Part shown: in pieces, positions 46,740-56,225 of the stretch | Layout: every line of letters starts with the position of its first letter | Numbering within the stretch: the stretch's first letter is position 1 | Source of the DNA: Schizochytrium sp. CCTCC M209059 | Taxonomy: Eukaryota > Sar > Bigyra > Thraustochytrida > Thraustochytriidae | Length of the DNA: 64,000 nucleotides | Assembly (NCBI GenBank): GCA_000818945.1 | Contig: KN805460.1 | Location: 1 to 64,000 of the forward strand | Direction: 5' to 3' | Notes under the pieces: model-generated | Told to the model about the DNA's origin: nothing | The model's input: only the letters and a program-made list of their open reading frames with translations | Database searches by the model: none | Program-made: the position numbers and the translations under genes

Positions 46740-47084
46740 AAATTAAAGAGTATAATCAAACCTTTTCCTTTTGTGTTGAGTCCATGATTCAAACAGCATG
46801 TCCACGCACACGTTGTCGTCTTTTCTTTTCCTCCTTCTTATTGGCGAAGTCGTGTCGGACTTTCTACAACACTGCATTCTCATTGTCTGCTGGTAGGGCC
46901 TACTCCCACGGAACTTCGTCCATTTAAAATTTAAACAAAATTGAAAAGACATAATCGAAGATTTCCCTTCTGTAATTGCTCAGTGCTTTGGACGACAGGT
47001 CCACGCCCTCGCAATTGTCTTTTCGTCGCTTCTTAATGATCAAGTCGTGTCGAACTCTTTAGAACACTACCTTCTCATTGTTTG
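46720..47084. repeat. Diverged tandem duplication of about 180 bp
   Basis: Copy 1 is about 46720-46889 and copy 2 about 46905-47084. Shared blocks include CC(A/C)-GGAAC-TCGTC, AAATT, ATAATC, GTCCACGC, GTCTTTTC, AAGTCGTGTCG, AACACT and TTCTCATTGT. Spacing differs by about ten bases along the copies. Copy 1 includes the last codons of the EF-hand gene and its 3' flank; copy 2 runs into the last codons of the IQ-motif gene. A GGGCCTAC motif lies between them. Confidence 0.8.
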
Positions 47085-48132
47085 TTCAACAAGTGCAACA
47101 TGCTGCATTCGGATCGCAGCCTTGAGGGCGTCAAGCTCCTCAAGGCGTGTTTGGAGTGCCCGATCTGCGCCGCGCCGTGCCTTCATCTTGAGCTCGTCGA
47201 GCTTGGTCAAATTAGGGTGCTTGTCGACGAGCTGGCCTGACTTGAGGTTCAAGTACCGATTGCGATTCGCACGGCCGTCCTCTACACGCGCATCACCACT
47301 TGAAGCAGAATCGTCGGTTTCCTCTTCGGAAAGAACCCAGCCTGGTGGAAGCTTGGCCCGCCGCAGATGATGACCAATACGCTTTTCGTAGATGCGAACT
47401 TGCTGAGCACATGCATCGCGTTCTGCGATCTTGAGCGCCTCCATTTCCAAGGAATCCTTTGCCAACGAGAGTTCCGAGGCCGCGAGGTCTGCGAGAACTC
47501 CTGCATTCGCCCTGTCGGCAAGACGATGCCGCGTCGACCTCCACGCGCGCGAAAGACGAGCTTCTGCAAGCTGTCTGCGCTCCCAACGTTGACGCGGATA
47601 AAGTACGCGCCGTGCGCGCCAACCACGAACGAGTCTCTGCACATGTATGACAGCTGACTCGCAATCTGGCGGGACGCTTACCTTGACGTCTGAGCGCGTT
47701 CGTTTGCGTAATAAAACTTTTCTCCAACAACGTTGCACAGTGCGAACGCGCATCAAGACTTTAAGATCGTGCATTCGCGCGTTTTGTCGAGCGCGGCGAA
47801 GCCACCACCTTGCAATGCAAGTCACTGCAGCAATTTTGCGGAGCTTGACGCGTGCGAGAAAACCTCGAATGTTACCTTGAAGAACCTGCGCACTGTACTG
47901 TCTCTTCAAGCGCTCAGCGCGATGGCGCCAACGTTGCTTCCACACAACACCGGGTTTTGGTCCTGGATCCTGATTGCCTTGCAAGACTTTATCCATAAAC
48001 TCGCGGGCCGTGCGTACCAGAACGAAAAGTCCTTCTTCCTCTGAGTCGCCCTCTGCAGAGAGATGCGGCCAGCATCGTAGACACGTCAGGTCATCGAGTT
48101 CTGGCGTCATAGCAGCGACGGACGATCTTCGC

Positions 48133-48171
<39 letters not shown>

Positions 48172-48470
48172 GCTGGCGATGATGACGATTTTAATGGCAC
48201 GAAGCCCTCCTCGATTTGCGTCCCGGTCGAAGCCTTGACGTGCTGCTTGAGCGACTGCAACACACTCGCATCGAGTCGGCCCATGGCTTCTGGTGAGCAT
48301 TTTTCCAACGTCAGGTCTTCATGTTGTCTGCGCCACCTTTCTCGAAGCATACACTTTTGCCGCTCCTGGTCGGCGGGCTTATCGCCGCCGGAAAGCAGCG
48401 TGGCCAGGTCCTGGGCTCGCTGGGACTCGAACCGGAGCAGCTCATCAAGATCGAGGCGCGTGAGAGCCAT
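47067..48470 (-). CDS. IQ-motif protein with degenerate WW domain
   Basis: The 467-residue protein has a poly-Ala tract (about 105-120, from CTG/GCT repeats). Two or three IQ-type calmodulin-binding helices follow, around YSAQVLQGNIRGFLARVKLR (about 190-209) and AVIHVQRLVRGWRARR (about 275-290). A region at about 375-425 reads LPPGWVLSEEE, then RNRYLNLKSG, then KHPNL, which looks like a WW domain that has lost its second Trp. IQ plus WW-like proteins are common among flagellate cytoskeletal proteins; that role is inference. The 3' end overlaps the tandem duplication shared with the EF-hand gene. Confidence 0.8.
48133..48176. repeat. (CTG)n trinucleotide repeat within the IQ-motif gene
   Basis: An in-frame CTG/GCT run, interrupted by CTA, encodes the poly-Ala tract of the IQ protein on the minus strand. 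Confidence 0.9.
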
Positions 48471-48772
48471 GCTTTTGATTTTGCTCGCAATACGTCCCGT
48501 GCGTCAACCCTGAGGTCGCCCCTTCGTGTCAAAATAAGCACCAACGCCGGCGTTGTCGTCCTACACGAGCGAGCAGGCCACGTCAAACAATGGTCTCTCA
48601 CGGTCTGTCATACCGCCTCAGGCGCCTCTGCTCTCGTCCCTGTTCAACGGCTGGGTGACGAGAGGTGAACCAAGCCCATTTGTAAAACCTCTAACCGTGA
48701 CGTGAGCCAACGCAAGGTGAGGCGAGGGCCCGCGGCGCGAGGACTTTGCGTTTGCGGCGCTCGCTCCGAACG
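48471..48772. other. Divergent spacer, IQ gene / At4g15545-like gene
   Basis: 302 bp of ordinary GC-rich DNA holding both promoters. No recognisable motif. Confidence 0.4.
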
Positions 48773-49663
48773 ATGGCACTCGAGGCGGCGCTCGAGCACG
48801 TGCGGCAGGCTTTCGAAGAGGAGCTCGCCAACGAGCGTGAGATCCACGCCCAAGAAGTCGAGGCCGTGCGCAGAGAACACCAAGGCGTTGTTGACAGACT
48901 TGTCGAGGAAAACAGACGCCTCGTGGAAGAGCGCAACGCGCTGCTTGCCCAAATGACTCACGCGCGGCCCTCGCGGTCGGCATCAACATCCTCTTCGACC
49001 TCGGTCGCATCATCGCGGCCTCCTCCATTGCCCGGAACGATCGATCAGCATCAGCACAGTCCGTGCGGGCTCAAGGATCCGTACCGATACCGAATAGGGG
49101 AGACGAACAGTCATACATGGAGTCCACGTCAACGCGAAGGTCCTGCTACAAGCCGGGCGCGACATCTTGCACATAATGGACGACTGCGGCCGCCAGAGCT
49201 CGTCCACCTCGAAACAGAATCAACAAATCATCACGCCGAGCTGCTCGCCGAAATTGACGAGCGACTGAGCGCAAAACAATCTGCATACCCGCATACGCTA
49301 GGGCGTACTGCTCCACGCGTATCTCCGACCGCGGCAAGTTCGCCGTTGTCGCTTTCATACTCCTCGGCAACTTCATTGGGACGTGCTTCAAAGTCAAAGT
49401 CACCAACAATTCCAGTCTCACCTCATGGTTCGGTCGATCCTGAAGAGCTCTCGCGACGCGGACGCGAGTTCTTTGGCAAGGCGCGTACGCTTCTTTCCGA
49501 GGAGCAGTTTGCGCAGCTGCTCTCAAGCATGAAAGAGCTCAATCGCGGACACGTGTCACGCGAGGATGTCGTTGCCACTGCGGCCGTATTGTTACGAGAA
49601 GCGGAGGCACCGGAGCTCGTCGACACCTTTGAGCTTTTGCTCCAAGGTCAAATCCCTGCCTAG
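48773..49663 (+). CDS. Coiled-coil protein with At4g15545-type C-terminal domain
   Basis: The 296-residue protein has an N-terminal coiled coil (about 1-62, Glu/Arg-rich). A long Ser/Pro/Thr-rich disordered middle follows. The conserved C-terminal domain (about 222-293) contains RGREFFGKARTLLSEEQFA, LLSSMKELNRGHVSRED and VDTFELLLQG. This order and the FF-ARTxLSxEQF-xLNxxxxSRE pattern are typical of the plant proteins annotated as At4g15545-like, of unknown function. The ATG at 48773 begins MALEAALEHV. Confidence 0.65.
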   Translation: MALEAALEHVRQAFEEELANEREIHAQEVEAVRREHQGVVDRLVEENRRLVEERNALLAQMTHARPSRSASTSSSTSVASSRPPPLPGTIDQHQHSPCGLKDPYRYRIGETNSHTWSPRQREGPATSRARHLAHNGRLRPPELVHLETESTNHHAELLAEIDERLSAKQSAYPHTLGRTAPRVSPTAASSPLSLSYSSATSLGRASKSKSPTIPVSPHGSVDPEELSRRGREFFGKARTLLSEEQFAQLLSSMKELNRGHVSREDVVATAAVLLREAEAPELVDTFELLLQGQIPA

Positions 49664-50166
49664 ACTCTGACACTGCAATGTGGTTTTTTACCGTAGAGGA
49701 TCGACGTTTAGCTTTCCACCTCATGCCTGCGTCGAATTCCTCCCCATCCCCACCCCCCACCCCCCCTTTACCCAACTATTAAATTGATGTGTTTAATGAA
49801 AACGTTCAAAATGTTTGTTGGAGCGAGCGCGGGTGATCATGTCAGGACAAAAGGGAGTTCTGGTCTAGCAACAGAACTGCAAGCGAGAACATAAGGAGAA
49901 AGGACCACCAAAGAGAGAGAAAAATCTTGTGTTGGTAGGCGTTTTTACGAAATGAAATACAAAATCAGGCAGGTTCCGGGGGGAGGAGGGGAGTTCAAAG
50001 TTGCCATGCGCATTGTGAAGCGTGTGGCGTCATTCTTGTTCTTGTTGGGGACATTCAACGTTTCGCTCCAGTGCACTAAAACGTGAGGCAACGTGAATGA
50101 ACCATCTATCAAAACAAACTACAAGAAGCTGGGGCTCCAAACTATGAAGACCGACACAATGCACGT
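49664..50166. other. Convergent intergenic region
   Basis: Between the At4g15545-like gene (plus) and ZIP transporter 1 (minus). It contains a C-rich tract at 49742-49768 that could form G-quadruplex on the minus strand. No gene seen. Confidence 0.5.
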
Positions 50167-51183
50167 TTACATGGTGCGAATGACGACCTGAAGCGCGCAC
50201 ATAGCCAGCATGGAACAAAACATGATGGAGTAGGCCCTGCAAGCGCTGATCGCAGCAAGCGCCTCGGGCATGAGCTCGAGCGTCGACACCATGAGCATAG
50301 CACTAGAAGCAAATCCAAAACCAATGGGGATAATCGAAGCAAAGGAATCCACAAAGATGAAAGCCGGCACGGCCATGAGCGGTTGCGGAATGCTTGACAG
50401 AATGCACATGAGCGCAGTCGCAACTGATGAAAAGCCTCGCGGAATGAGCACCACCGCAACGGCAATCCCCTCTGGAACATTGTGTAGCGCGAGCGAAAGA
50501 CTGACGACGGATCCGAGCGTGTGAGTTCTAAACGCAACGCCGATGCCCACGCCCTCTGCGAAAGCATGAAAGGTCATGGCCATCATAATGACCACAGCCC
50601 TTCGCCAGCTCTTGGCTTCTGCCAAGTCGACGGCCTCCTTCTCGGTGATGAGGCGCTCCGACGCTTTCATGAAGCCAACACCTAAATACATGCCAACAAG
50701 GACCTTGATTGAAGGCTCAAAGGCCGTGTCGGGTGTGGTGGGCTCCATGAGTCCCTCTGCGAGAAGCCCGAGCGAGGCCGCCGTCATGACGCCTGCGGCG
50801 AGCGCGTTGCCCGCGCCGGCCACGCATTCGAGGTCTTTGATGAAAAAAAATGGAACCACGCCTAGAGCCGAGCACGCGGCCGTCACCCACGCAGAGCTCC
50901 ACACAAGCATGACGCCTTCCGTTTCATCTCTTTGCAAGACGTTAACGCTATGGACGGTGAGGAGGGCCGCGAGGAACAGCAGCATGAACTGCCAGGCGTT
51001 TTCCAACACTCCAGAACTTGGTCTTTGACTTTTGCCCTCCTCCAAGTCTCTGGGCCCCAATTCGATCACCTTCGTCGTGGTGGGGTTCGAGGTGGAACTG
51101 TCATCATCTGTCAATCTTGCTCCCAATCGCCTGGGTAGCTCGGGGTCTTGTGGGTTTGGCATGGCCGACTGCAGGACGGCCAT
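50167..51183 (-). CDS. ZIP-family metal transporter, copy 1
   Basis: From the ATG at 51183 the protein has 338 residues and about eight hydrophobic helices. The metal-site signatures are in helices IV and V: TFHAFAEGVGIGVAF and ALHNVPEGIAVAVVLIPRG, the HxxxE and HNxPEG motifs of ZIP (SLC39) transporters. It would move zinc or iron into the cytosol from outside or from a compartment. The closest groups are the ZIP proteins of the gufA/ZIP11 or ZupT type, judged from the HNVPEG sequence. It is paralogous to the transporter at 54607. The frame upstream of 51183 begins only at a GTG. Confidence 0.85.
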   Translation of the reverse strand: MAVLQSAMPNPQDPELPRRLGARLTDDDSSTSNPTTTKVIELGPRDLEEGKSQRPSSGVLENAWQFMLLFLAALLTVHSVNVLQRDETEGVMLVWSSAWVTAACSALGVVPFFFIKDLECVAGAGNALAAGVMTAASLGLLAEGLMEPTTPDTAFEPSIKVLVGMYLGVGFMKASERLITEKEAVDLAEAKSWRRAVVIMMAMTFHAFAEGVGIGVAFRTHTLGSVVSLSLALHNVPEGIAVAVVLIPRGFSSVATALMCILSSIPQPLMAVPAFIFVDSFASIIPIGFGFASSAMLMVSTLELMPEALAAISACRAYSIMFCSMLAMCALQVVIRTM

Positions 51184-51218
51184 GCTGGCCGGCCTCACCT
51201 CGTCGCCCTCCTCGTGCT

Positions 51219-51280
51219 TCTTCTTCTTCTTCTTCTCCTCCTTCTTCCTCCTCCTCTTCTCCTTCTTCTTCGCTTTCTCT
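51219..51280. repeat. CTT/CTC polypyrimidine tract
   Basis: A run of CTTCTTCTT and CCTCCT units lies just upstream of the ZIP 1 start codon, so the transcript leader would be purine-rich (GAA/GAG). Confidence 0.85.
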
Positions 51281-52263
51281 TTTGCTTCCCGTCACTTCGC
51301 GACGAGAGGTCTTTGTGCTTCCGCAGCGCGATCTCCACTGCTGGAACAGCGCCGCGCCTCGACCGCGTCCGGCCGCTCGACGAAGTAAATAGAGGCCAAG
51401 TGCGAAAGGCAGACGCCAAAAAGAGTCGACGCCTTGCGTCCGGCGGCCTCTCCTCGCCCCACGTCGCGGCCTGCGCAGCCCGCGCCACGCGAGGGAAGGG
51501 CCTGCGTAGAAGCAAGAGAAGGGGCGCGCCGCCTGCAGGGATGGAGGACGGTGCCGCGCGCGCGTAGTTGTGCCTGCGCTGCGCGAGCTGCCTCCGCGTG
51601 GCGCTGCGATTCCGGTCTGCCGCGCTTTCTCCTCGTCCTTCTCGCGCTCTCTCTCTGTGTGTTTCTAGCCGGCCGGCCGTCTCTTCGACTTGCGCCGGCT
51701 ATACCCCACTTGCACGCCGCGAAACTCCCCACTTGCGCGCCGCCCATTCTCTATTTGCGAGGCAGCCAGCTAGCTAGCTCGTCAACGCTCCGCCTCGCCG
51801 CGCCCCGCCTCGCCTTCGGCTCGTGATGCCCGAGCCGCGGCGGAGCGAGCGCAAGAAAGGGCCCTTCCTCGGCGCAGCGCGGCGTGTCGACGAAGACCGC
51901 GAGCGAGCCCGCGCCGCGCGGGTCTGCGCGGGCGGGCGCTGCCGGCCGCCGGCATGGGTCCAAGATGGCGCCCCTGTTTGCACGTTGTTGCCGCCTTCGA
52001 TCATATCCCGGTCGGCACTCGCACGCTCGCGCGCCGGCCGAGACCTCGCCGCGCTCTGCAGCTGGCTGCTGCCGCTGCCGCTGCTGCTGCTGCACGTCGC
52101 AACGTAGCGCGTCCAGGCGGACAGTCGCCTGGCTGGTCAGGCTGGCAGCGACAGGGCGCCGGGACGAGCGCGGTCTCCTGCGAAGGAGAGGAGGCGCAAA
52201 GGAGAGAAGCGTGGTCCCGACTGACCCCGGCCGGCACGTGCCACCTTCACGTTATTCCGGGTT

Positions 52264-52313
<50 letters not shown>

Positions 52314-52332
52314 TGCAGCAGCAGCTGCAGCC
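52264..52332. repeat. (CAG)n trinucleotide repeat
   Basis: About 17 perfect CAG units followed by CTGCAG variants lie about 280 bp upstream of the DadA-like start codon. Confidence 0.95.
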
Positions 52333-52611
52333 CCTGGCAGCTGCGGCAGTCTCTGAGCAGCTGCAGCTTGCAGTTGCTCACGCGCTCGCGTGCGTGGCAG
52401 CGGTGCGGATCGGGGTCTCGGCTTGGAGGTGTTCCTGCGGTCGAGCTCGCGTCGCTGGGACTAGCGAAGAAGGTGGCGATGCTGGAACACGAGGATACTC
52501 CTTACTGCCCAGCGGCAAACGCAGAACGCCGAGCTGAGCGGAGGACTCGGACGCGCAGGCCGCACCGCGTCGAGAGTGCGACGGAGGCGGAGACCAGCAG
52601 CGACGGCGGCC

Positions 52612-54177
52612 ATGGAAGCCGCGGCGGCAGACCCGGCACGGCGCGCGGAGCTGACGGCAACGGCACCGCGCACGCGCGAGGTCGTGGTGGTGGGGGCCGG
52701 GATCGTTGGCGTCTGCACAGCGCACGCCCTCCGCGAGGCCGGTCTGCGCGTGACGGTGGTCGAAGCGCGCCAGGAAGTCGCGCTCGAAACGAGCTTTGCG
52801 AACGCTGGCAGATTCTGCCCCACGCTGCTGTCCACCTACCCGCTCTCGAACCCGAGCACCCTCAAGTCGCTGGTTTCAATCAAGAACCTCAAGACCCTCG
52901 TGGCGCCGTCGCGCAAAGGTGGTGATGAGCAATCGCAAGGTCCAGGCTCCACGAGCAACCCGGACGCCGTTGCACTCAAGTCCACGGGGGCCCTGCCGTC
53001 GACGACAGAGCTCAGTCTCGATGTAATTCGCTGGGGAGCGCACTTTGTGCGTGGATGCACGCAGAAACAGACCGAGGCCAAAAATGCAGTCTTTCGCAGC
53101 TTGTCCCACTTGTGCCAGGACTCGACATCCGCGCTCATCGCGCAGTTCCCCAATCGTGCCGCCAGTGTCGACCTGCGATTCGACAACGTATGGGTGTACG
53201 GCTCGCAAGAGGCGCTTGCACAAGGCGTGCAGCGCGCGCAAAAGGCCAGCGGTGCGGGCTTCAAGCACTGGAATCAACTTTCATGTCAGGCGTGTATCTC
53301 CACTTTTCCTTTCCTGGAATCCTACTTTGACAAGATGATCGCGCAGGGCATGGAGCCAGGCTGTGTCGCTGTTCTCGACGACTATACGGCGAATGCGCGC
53401 AAGTTCACCGCAGAAGTGCGCAGTCTTTGCGAGCGTGGACCTCTGCCTGTACGTTTCCACTTTGGCCAGCGCATCCGCAGCGTTTCCGAGACGTCAGCAG
53501 GCTCGCGACGTCTGCGCGTCGTGCTAGCGTCGTCGGGTGACGCTGGCGGCGTGACAACAAGCACGCTTGAAGCGGACCACGTGGTTCTGTGTTGTGGCCC
53601 GAGCACAAATGCAGTGCAACGGGAGCTCGGCATGACGGCGCTTCCCATGGTCGGTCTTCGTGGCGCAAGCATTGACCTCCATGGGGTGAAATACGGCCCC
53701 CGCGCCGGCATTGCAGACTACGTCAGCGGCGATCTTGGCTTCCAATTGACTCCTTTGGAGGATGGAACGGTCCGTCTTGCCGGCTTTGCAGACCTTATTG
53801 GCGACGGTTCTACCCCCGTCACCGAGGCCCAGTGTGAGCGCTATGGCACTGCTCTTAAAACCCGCGCCCGCCTGCTCTTCCCGCACATGACATGGACTGA
53901 GGAGTCAAAGCCATGGTCCGGTATAAGGCCCATGACGCCCGACTCCCTGCCGTACACAGGTCGCGCGCCCGGTCCGCTGCCTAACATTTGGGTCAATGCA
54001 GGCCATGGACCTGTAGACTGGACCATGGCTGCGGGTACAGCACGAATTTTGGCTCATCAACTTGCAACCGCAGACGGGCTTTCCTACGCGGGCGAGTCGG
54101 ACTTTTTGCGCTACGGCTTGGAGCGCGAGGCACCAGCCTTTTCACCCAGCAGATTCTTGGTGTTTGGTCATTATTGA
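52612..54177 (+). CDS. DadA-like FAD-dependent amino-acid dehydrogenase
   Basis: The 521-residue protein is a DAO-superfamily flavoprotein. The FAD-binding Rossmann motif VVVVGAGIVGVCTAHALREAG lies at about residues 25-45. ETSFANAGRFCP follows, as in the FAD-contact region of DadA. The C-terminal substrate/FAD motif NAGHGPVDWTMAAGTARILA is typical of D-amino-acid dehydrogenases. Such enzymes oxidise D-amino acids to keto acids and ammonia and pass electrons to a quinone or other acceptor; oxidase activity cannot be excluded. There is a Ser/Gly-rich insertion at about 105-130 and no obvious transit peptide. The gene sits between two ZIP paralogues. Confidence 0.85.
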   Translation: MEAAAADPARRAELTATAPRTREVVVVGAGIVGVCTAHALREAGLRVTVVEARQEVALETSFANAGRFCPTLLSTYPLSNPSTLKSLVSIKNLKTLVAPSRKGGDEQSQGPGSTSNPDAVALKSTGALPSTTELSLDVIRWGAHFVRGCTQKQTEAKNAVFRSLSHLCQDSTSALIAQFPNRAASVDLRFDNVWVYGSQEALAQGVQRAQKASGAGFKHWNQLSCQACISTFPFLESYFDKMIAQGMEPGCVAVLDDYTANARKFTAEVRSLCERGPLPVRFHFGQRIRSVSETSAGSRRLRVVLASSGDAGGVTTSTLEADHVVLCCGPSTNAVQRELGMTALPMVGLRGASIDLHGVKYGPRAGIADYVSGDLGFQLTPLEDGTVRLAGFADLIGDGSTPVTEAQCERYGTALKTRARLLFPHMTWTEESKPWSGIRPMTPDSLPYTGRAPGPLPNIWVNAGHGPVDWTMAAGTARILAHQLATADGLSYAGESDFLRYGLEREAPAFSPSRFLVFGHY

Positions 54178-54606
54178 TTCTCTAAATGACCATCACCTTC
54201 CATCATGTCCTCCTCGCCTTGATTTCCTCGAGGTGGAGATTTGCAAAAGAAAAGAGAAGAAAGAATAACTGACAAAGCGAAATTGAAGAACTTTTTAGTC
54301 TTGTGAAAAAAAAAAACGGTGGAGATGCCTTTGCATGACCATGGTAAACGCCATGTAATCATAGCAATAGACCTTCTGACCCTATTGTGATTTCATGAAC
54401 TGAAAGGTTTCGTCTCTTCTACGTTAACTTCAGGCGTCTTGGCGTTCGAAAGCGTTCCTTGCAAGAATCAATTTCCCAAGATGCGCTTGAACGCACATCT
54501 AGGCCCAGCCTAGTGCAGACACAACGTGTCGCAAACACCGAAACATTGTACGCAGAATCTCGCGACGACTAGTGTACACAACATGCATTCCTCGCATCAC
54601 CTTGCT
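54178..54606. other. Convergent intergenic region
   Basis: Between the DadA-like gene and ZIP 2. AT-rich, with CTAGGCCCAGCCTAG at 54499-54513, a variant of the TAGGCCTA motif. No gene. Confidence 0.5.
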
Positions 54607-55815
54607 CTACATGGTCTTCTCGCGCAAAAAGGCTTGTGTGAGCCCCATCAGAGTCATGGCAAGAGCCATAATCGAGTATGCCTCTCGTGCCGAAAGGCGT
54701 TCACGTGCCTCGCTCAAGAGTTCAAAGAGCGAAACAAAGGCCATGGCGCCCGCCGAAAACCCAAAGCCCACGGGTGTAACGAAACGAAAGTAATCTACAA
54801 ATAGATAGGCGGGCACTGCCATGAGCGGTTGCGGCAGGCTCGAAAAGATGCACCAAAGAGTCGTGGCAAGGACGCCAAATCCCCGAGGAATAAGAACAAT
54901 GGCGACGGCAATCCCTTCTGGCACGTTGTGCACTGCCAAGGTTGCTGAAATGAAGCTGCCCAGCGACTGCGAGTGATATGAAACGCCAATGCCAACTCCC
55001 TCGGTGAAGGAGTGAAGGGTCATGACCGCCATGATCACCATGGCGCGTTTCGTGTCGATATCGCGCGATTTGCTGCGAGACATATCGTCAAGAACCTCGG
55101 CCGGGTCTACCTCGTCGCCAACGACGTGACTAGACAACTTGACAAAGCTGACACCCAAATAGAGGCCCAGCAACACGCGCAAAATGGGCGTGAACATTGT
55201 GTCGGGCGCCGTTTCCTCCAAACAGCCCTCCACGACGAGACCCAGGGCGGCAGCCATCATCATTCCCGCAGCCACGGCGTTACAAACAGCCACAAGACGC
55301 AGACTGAGCTCATTCACAAGCACAAAGGGGATGGCACCAAGACCCGTCGACGCTGCGGTGATCCACCCCGAGCTCCAAACCACGCCAATGGCATCGCGCA
55401 AGGGTGACTTGTGCAAGTCAAAGACTGGAGCCTGAGGACCAAGTCTGGCGGTCAAGAAGTAGACGCTGTGCGCCGTGACGGCCAGCGCAATGCCCAGCAG
55501 AACCAACTGCCGTGGCCGCGTGAGCCGCTTCCCGAGATTGTTGCCACTACTACTGCGGATGATTCGGATCTTGCCCTCTTTCGAGCTCGCCGACGTCGGG
55601 CTTGCCCACTCTCTGTCGCCCTCCAGGGCGCCCCCCTTGGCCGCGTCCGTGTCCACCGCGCTGGGCTTCCCGTCGTCGGCCTGCGCCGCGGTGCTCCCGC
55701 GAGGCTCCCGCGGCGGCTTCTGGTCGCGGTCCGCCGCGAGCTCCGCATCTCCGCCCGCGCCGCGCCTGCTGCGCAGCGCCTGGCCGCGCTGGCCGCCGGC
55801 CCCTCGCGCCGCGGC
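54607..55815 (-). CDS. ZIP-family metal transporter, copy 2 (5' end in gap)
   Basis: At least 402 residues are visible. A hydrophilic N-terminal part is open through to the N gap, where the start codon must lie; the first in-frame candidate downstream is only a GTG at 55656. The core has about eight hydrophobic helices with TLHSFTEGVGIGVSY and AVHNVPEGIAVAIVLIPRG, the ZIP metal-site motifs, and is clearly paralogous to the transporter at 50167. Compared with copy 1 it has an insert of about 15 charged residues (DEVDPAEVLDDMSRSK) in the loop before the HxxxE helix, which may tune regulation or localisation. Confidence 0.85.
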   Translation of the reverse strand, partial: AAARGAGGQRGQALRSRRGAGGDAELAADRDQKPPREPRGSTAAQADDGKPSAVDTDAAKGGALEGDREWASPTSASSKEGKIRIIRSSSGNNLGKRLTRPRQLVLLGIALAVTAHSVYFLTARLGPQAPVFDLHKSPLRDAIGVVWSSGWITAASTGLGAIPFVLVNELSLRLVAVCNAVAAGMMMAAALGLVVEGCLEETAPDTMFTPILRVLLGLYLGVSFVKLSSHVVGDEVDPAEVLDDMSRSKSRDIDTKRAMVIMAVMTLHSFTEGVGIGVSYHSQSLGSFISATLAVHNVPEGIAVAIVLIPRGFGVLATTLWCIFSSLPQPLMAVPAYLFVDYFRFVTPVGFGFSAGAMAFVSLFELLSEARERLSAREAYSIMALAMTLMGLTQAFLREKTM

Positions 55816-55817
55816 CG

Positions 55818-56223
55818 NNNNNNNNNNNNNNNNNNNNNNNNNNNNNNNNNNNNNNNNNNNNNNNNNNNNNNNNNNNNNNNNNNNNNNNNNNNNNNNNNNN
55901 NNNNNNNNNNNNNNNNNNNNNNNNNNNNNNNNNNNNNNNNNNNNNNNNNNNNNNNNNNNNNNNNNNNNNNNNNNNNNNNNNNNNNNNNNNNNNNNNNNNN
56001 NNNNNNNNNNNNNNNNNNNNNNNNNNNNNNNNNNNNNNNNNNNNNNNNNNNNNNNNNNNNNNNNNNNNNNNNNNNNNNNNNNNNNNNNNNNNNNNNNNNN
56101 NNNNNNNNNNNNNNNNNNNNNNNNNNNNNNNNNNNNNNNNNNNNNNNNNNNNNNNNNNNNNNNNNNNNNNNNNNNNNNNNNNNNNNNNNNNNNNNNNNNN
56201 NNNNNNNNNNNNNNNNNNNNNNN
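55818..56223. other. Assembly gap (406 N)
   Basis: The gap hides the divergent promoter and both start codons of ZIP 2 and the voltage-sensor-like gene. Flanks are extremely GC-rich. Confidence 1.
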
Positions 56224-56225
56224 CG

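Larger units (their letters stand above)
51184..52611. other. Long divergent intergenic region with several repeats
   Basis: About 1.4 kb between ZIP 1 and the DadA-like gene. It contains a CTT/CTC pyrimidine tract at 51219-51280, a CACTTGCRCGCCG-type minisatellite at about 51680-51760, and a (CAG)n repeat at 52264-52332. Open frames here are repeat-rich or Arg/Ala-rich and unsupported. Confidence 0.55.

Noticed and set aside
46547..46927. Unspliced extension of the EF-hand frame to 46927
   Set aside because: The extension past 46546 is unrelated sequence, while splicing 46547-46610 restores a third EF-hand.
48411..48440. A tRNA-like GGTTCGAGTCCCA box on the minus strand
   Set aside because: It lies inside the IQ gene coding sequence (LLRFESQ) and no cloverleaf could be folded around it.
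51884..52925. Plus-strand frames with poly-Gln or poly-Ser tracts upstream of the DadA-like gene
   Set aside because: They read through the CAG repeat in different frames and lack any conserved segment. The DadA-like frame starts only at 52612.
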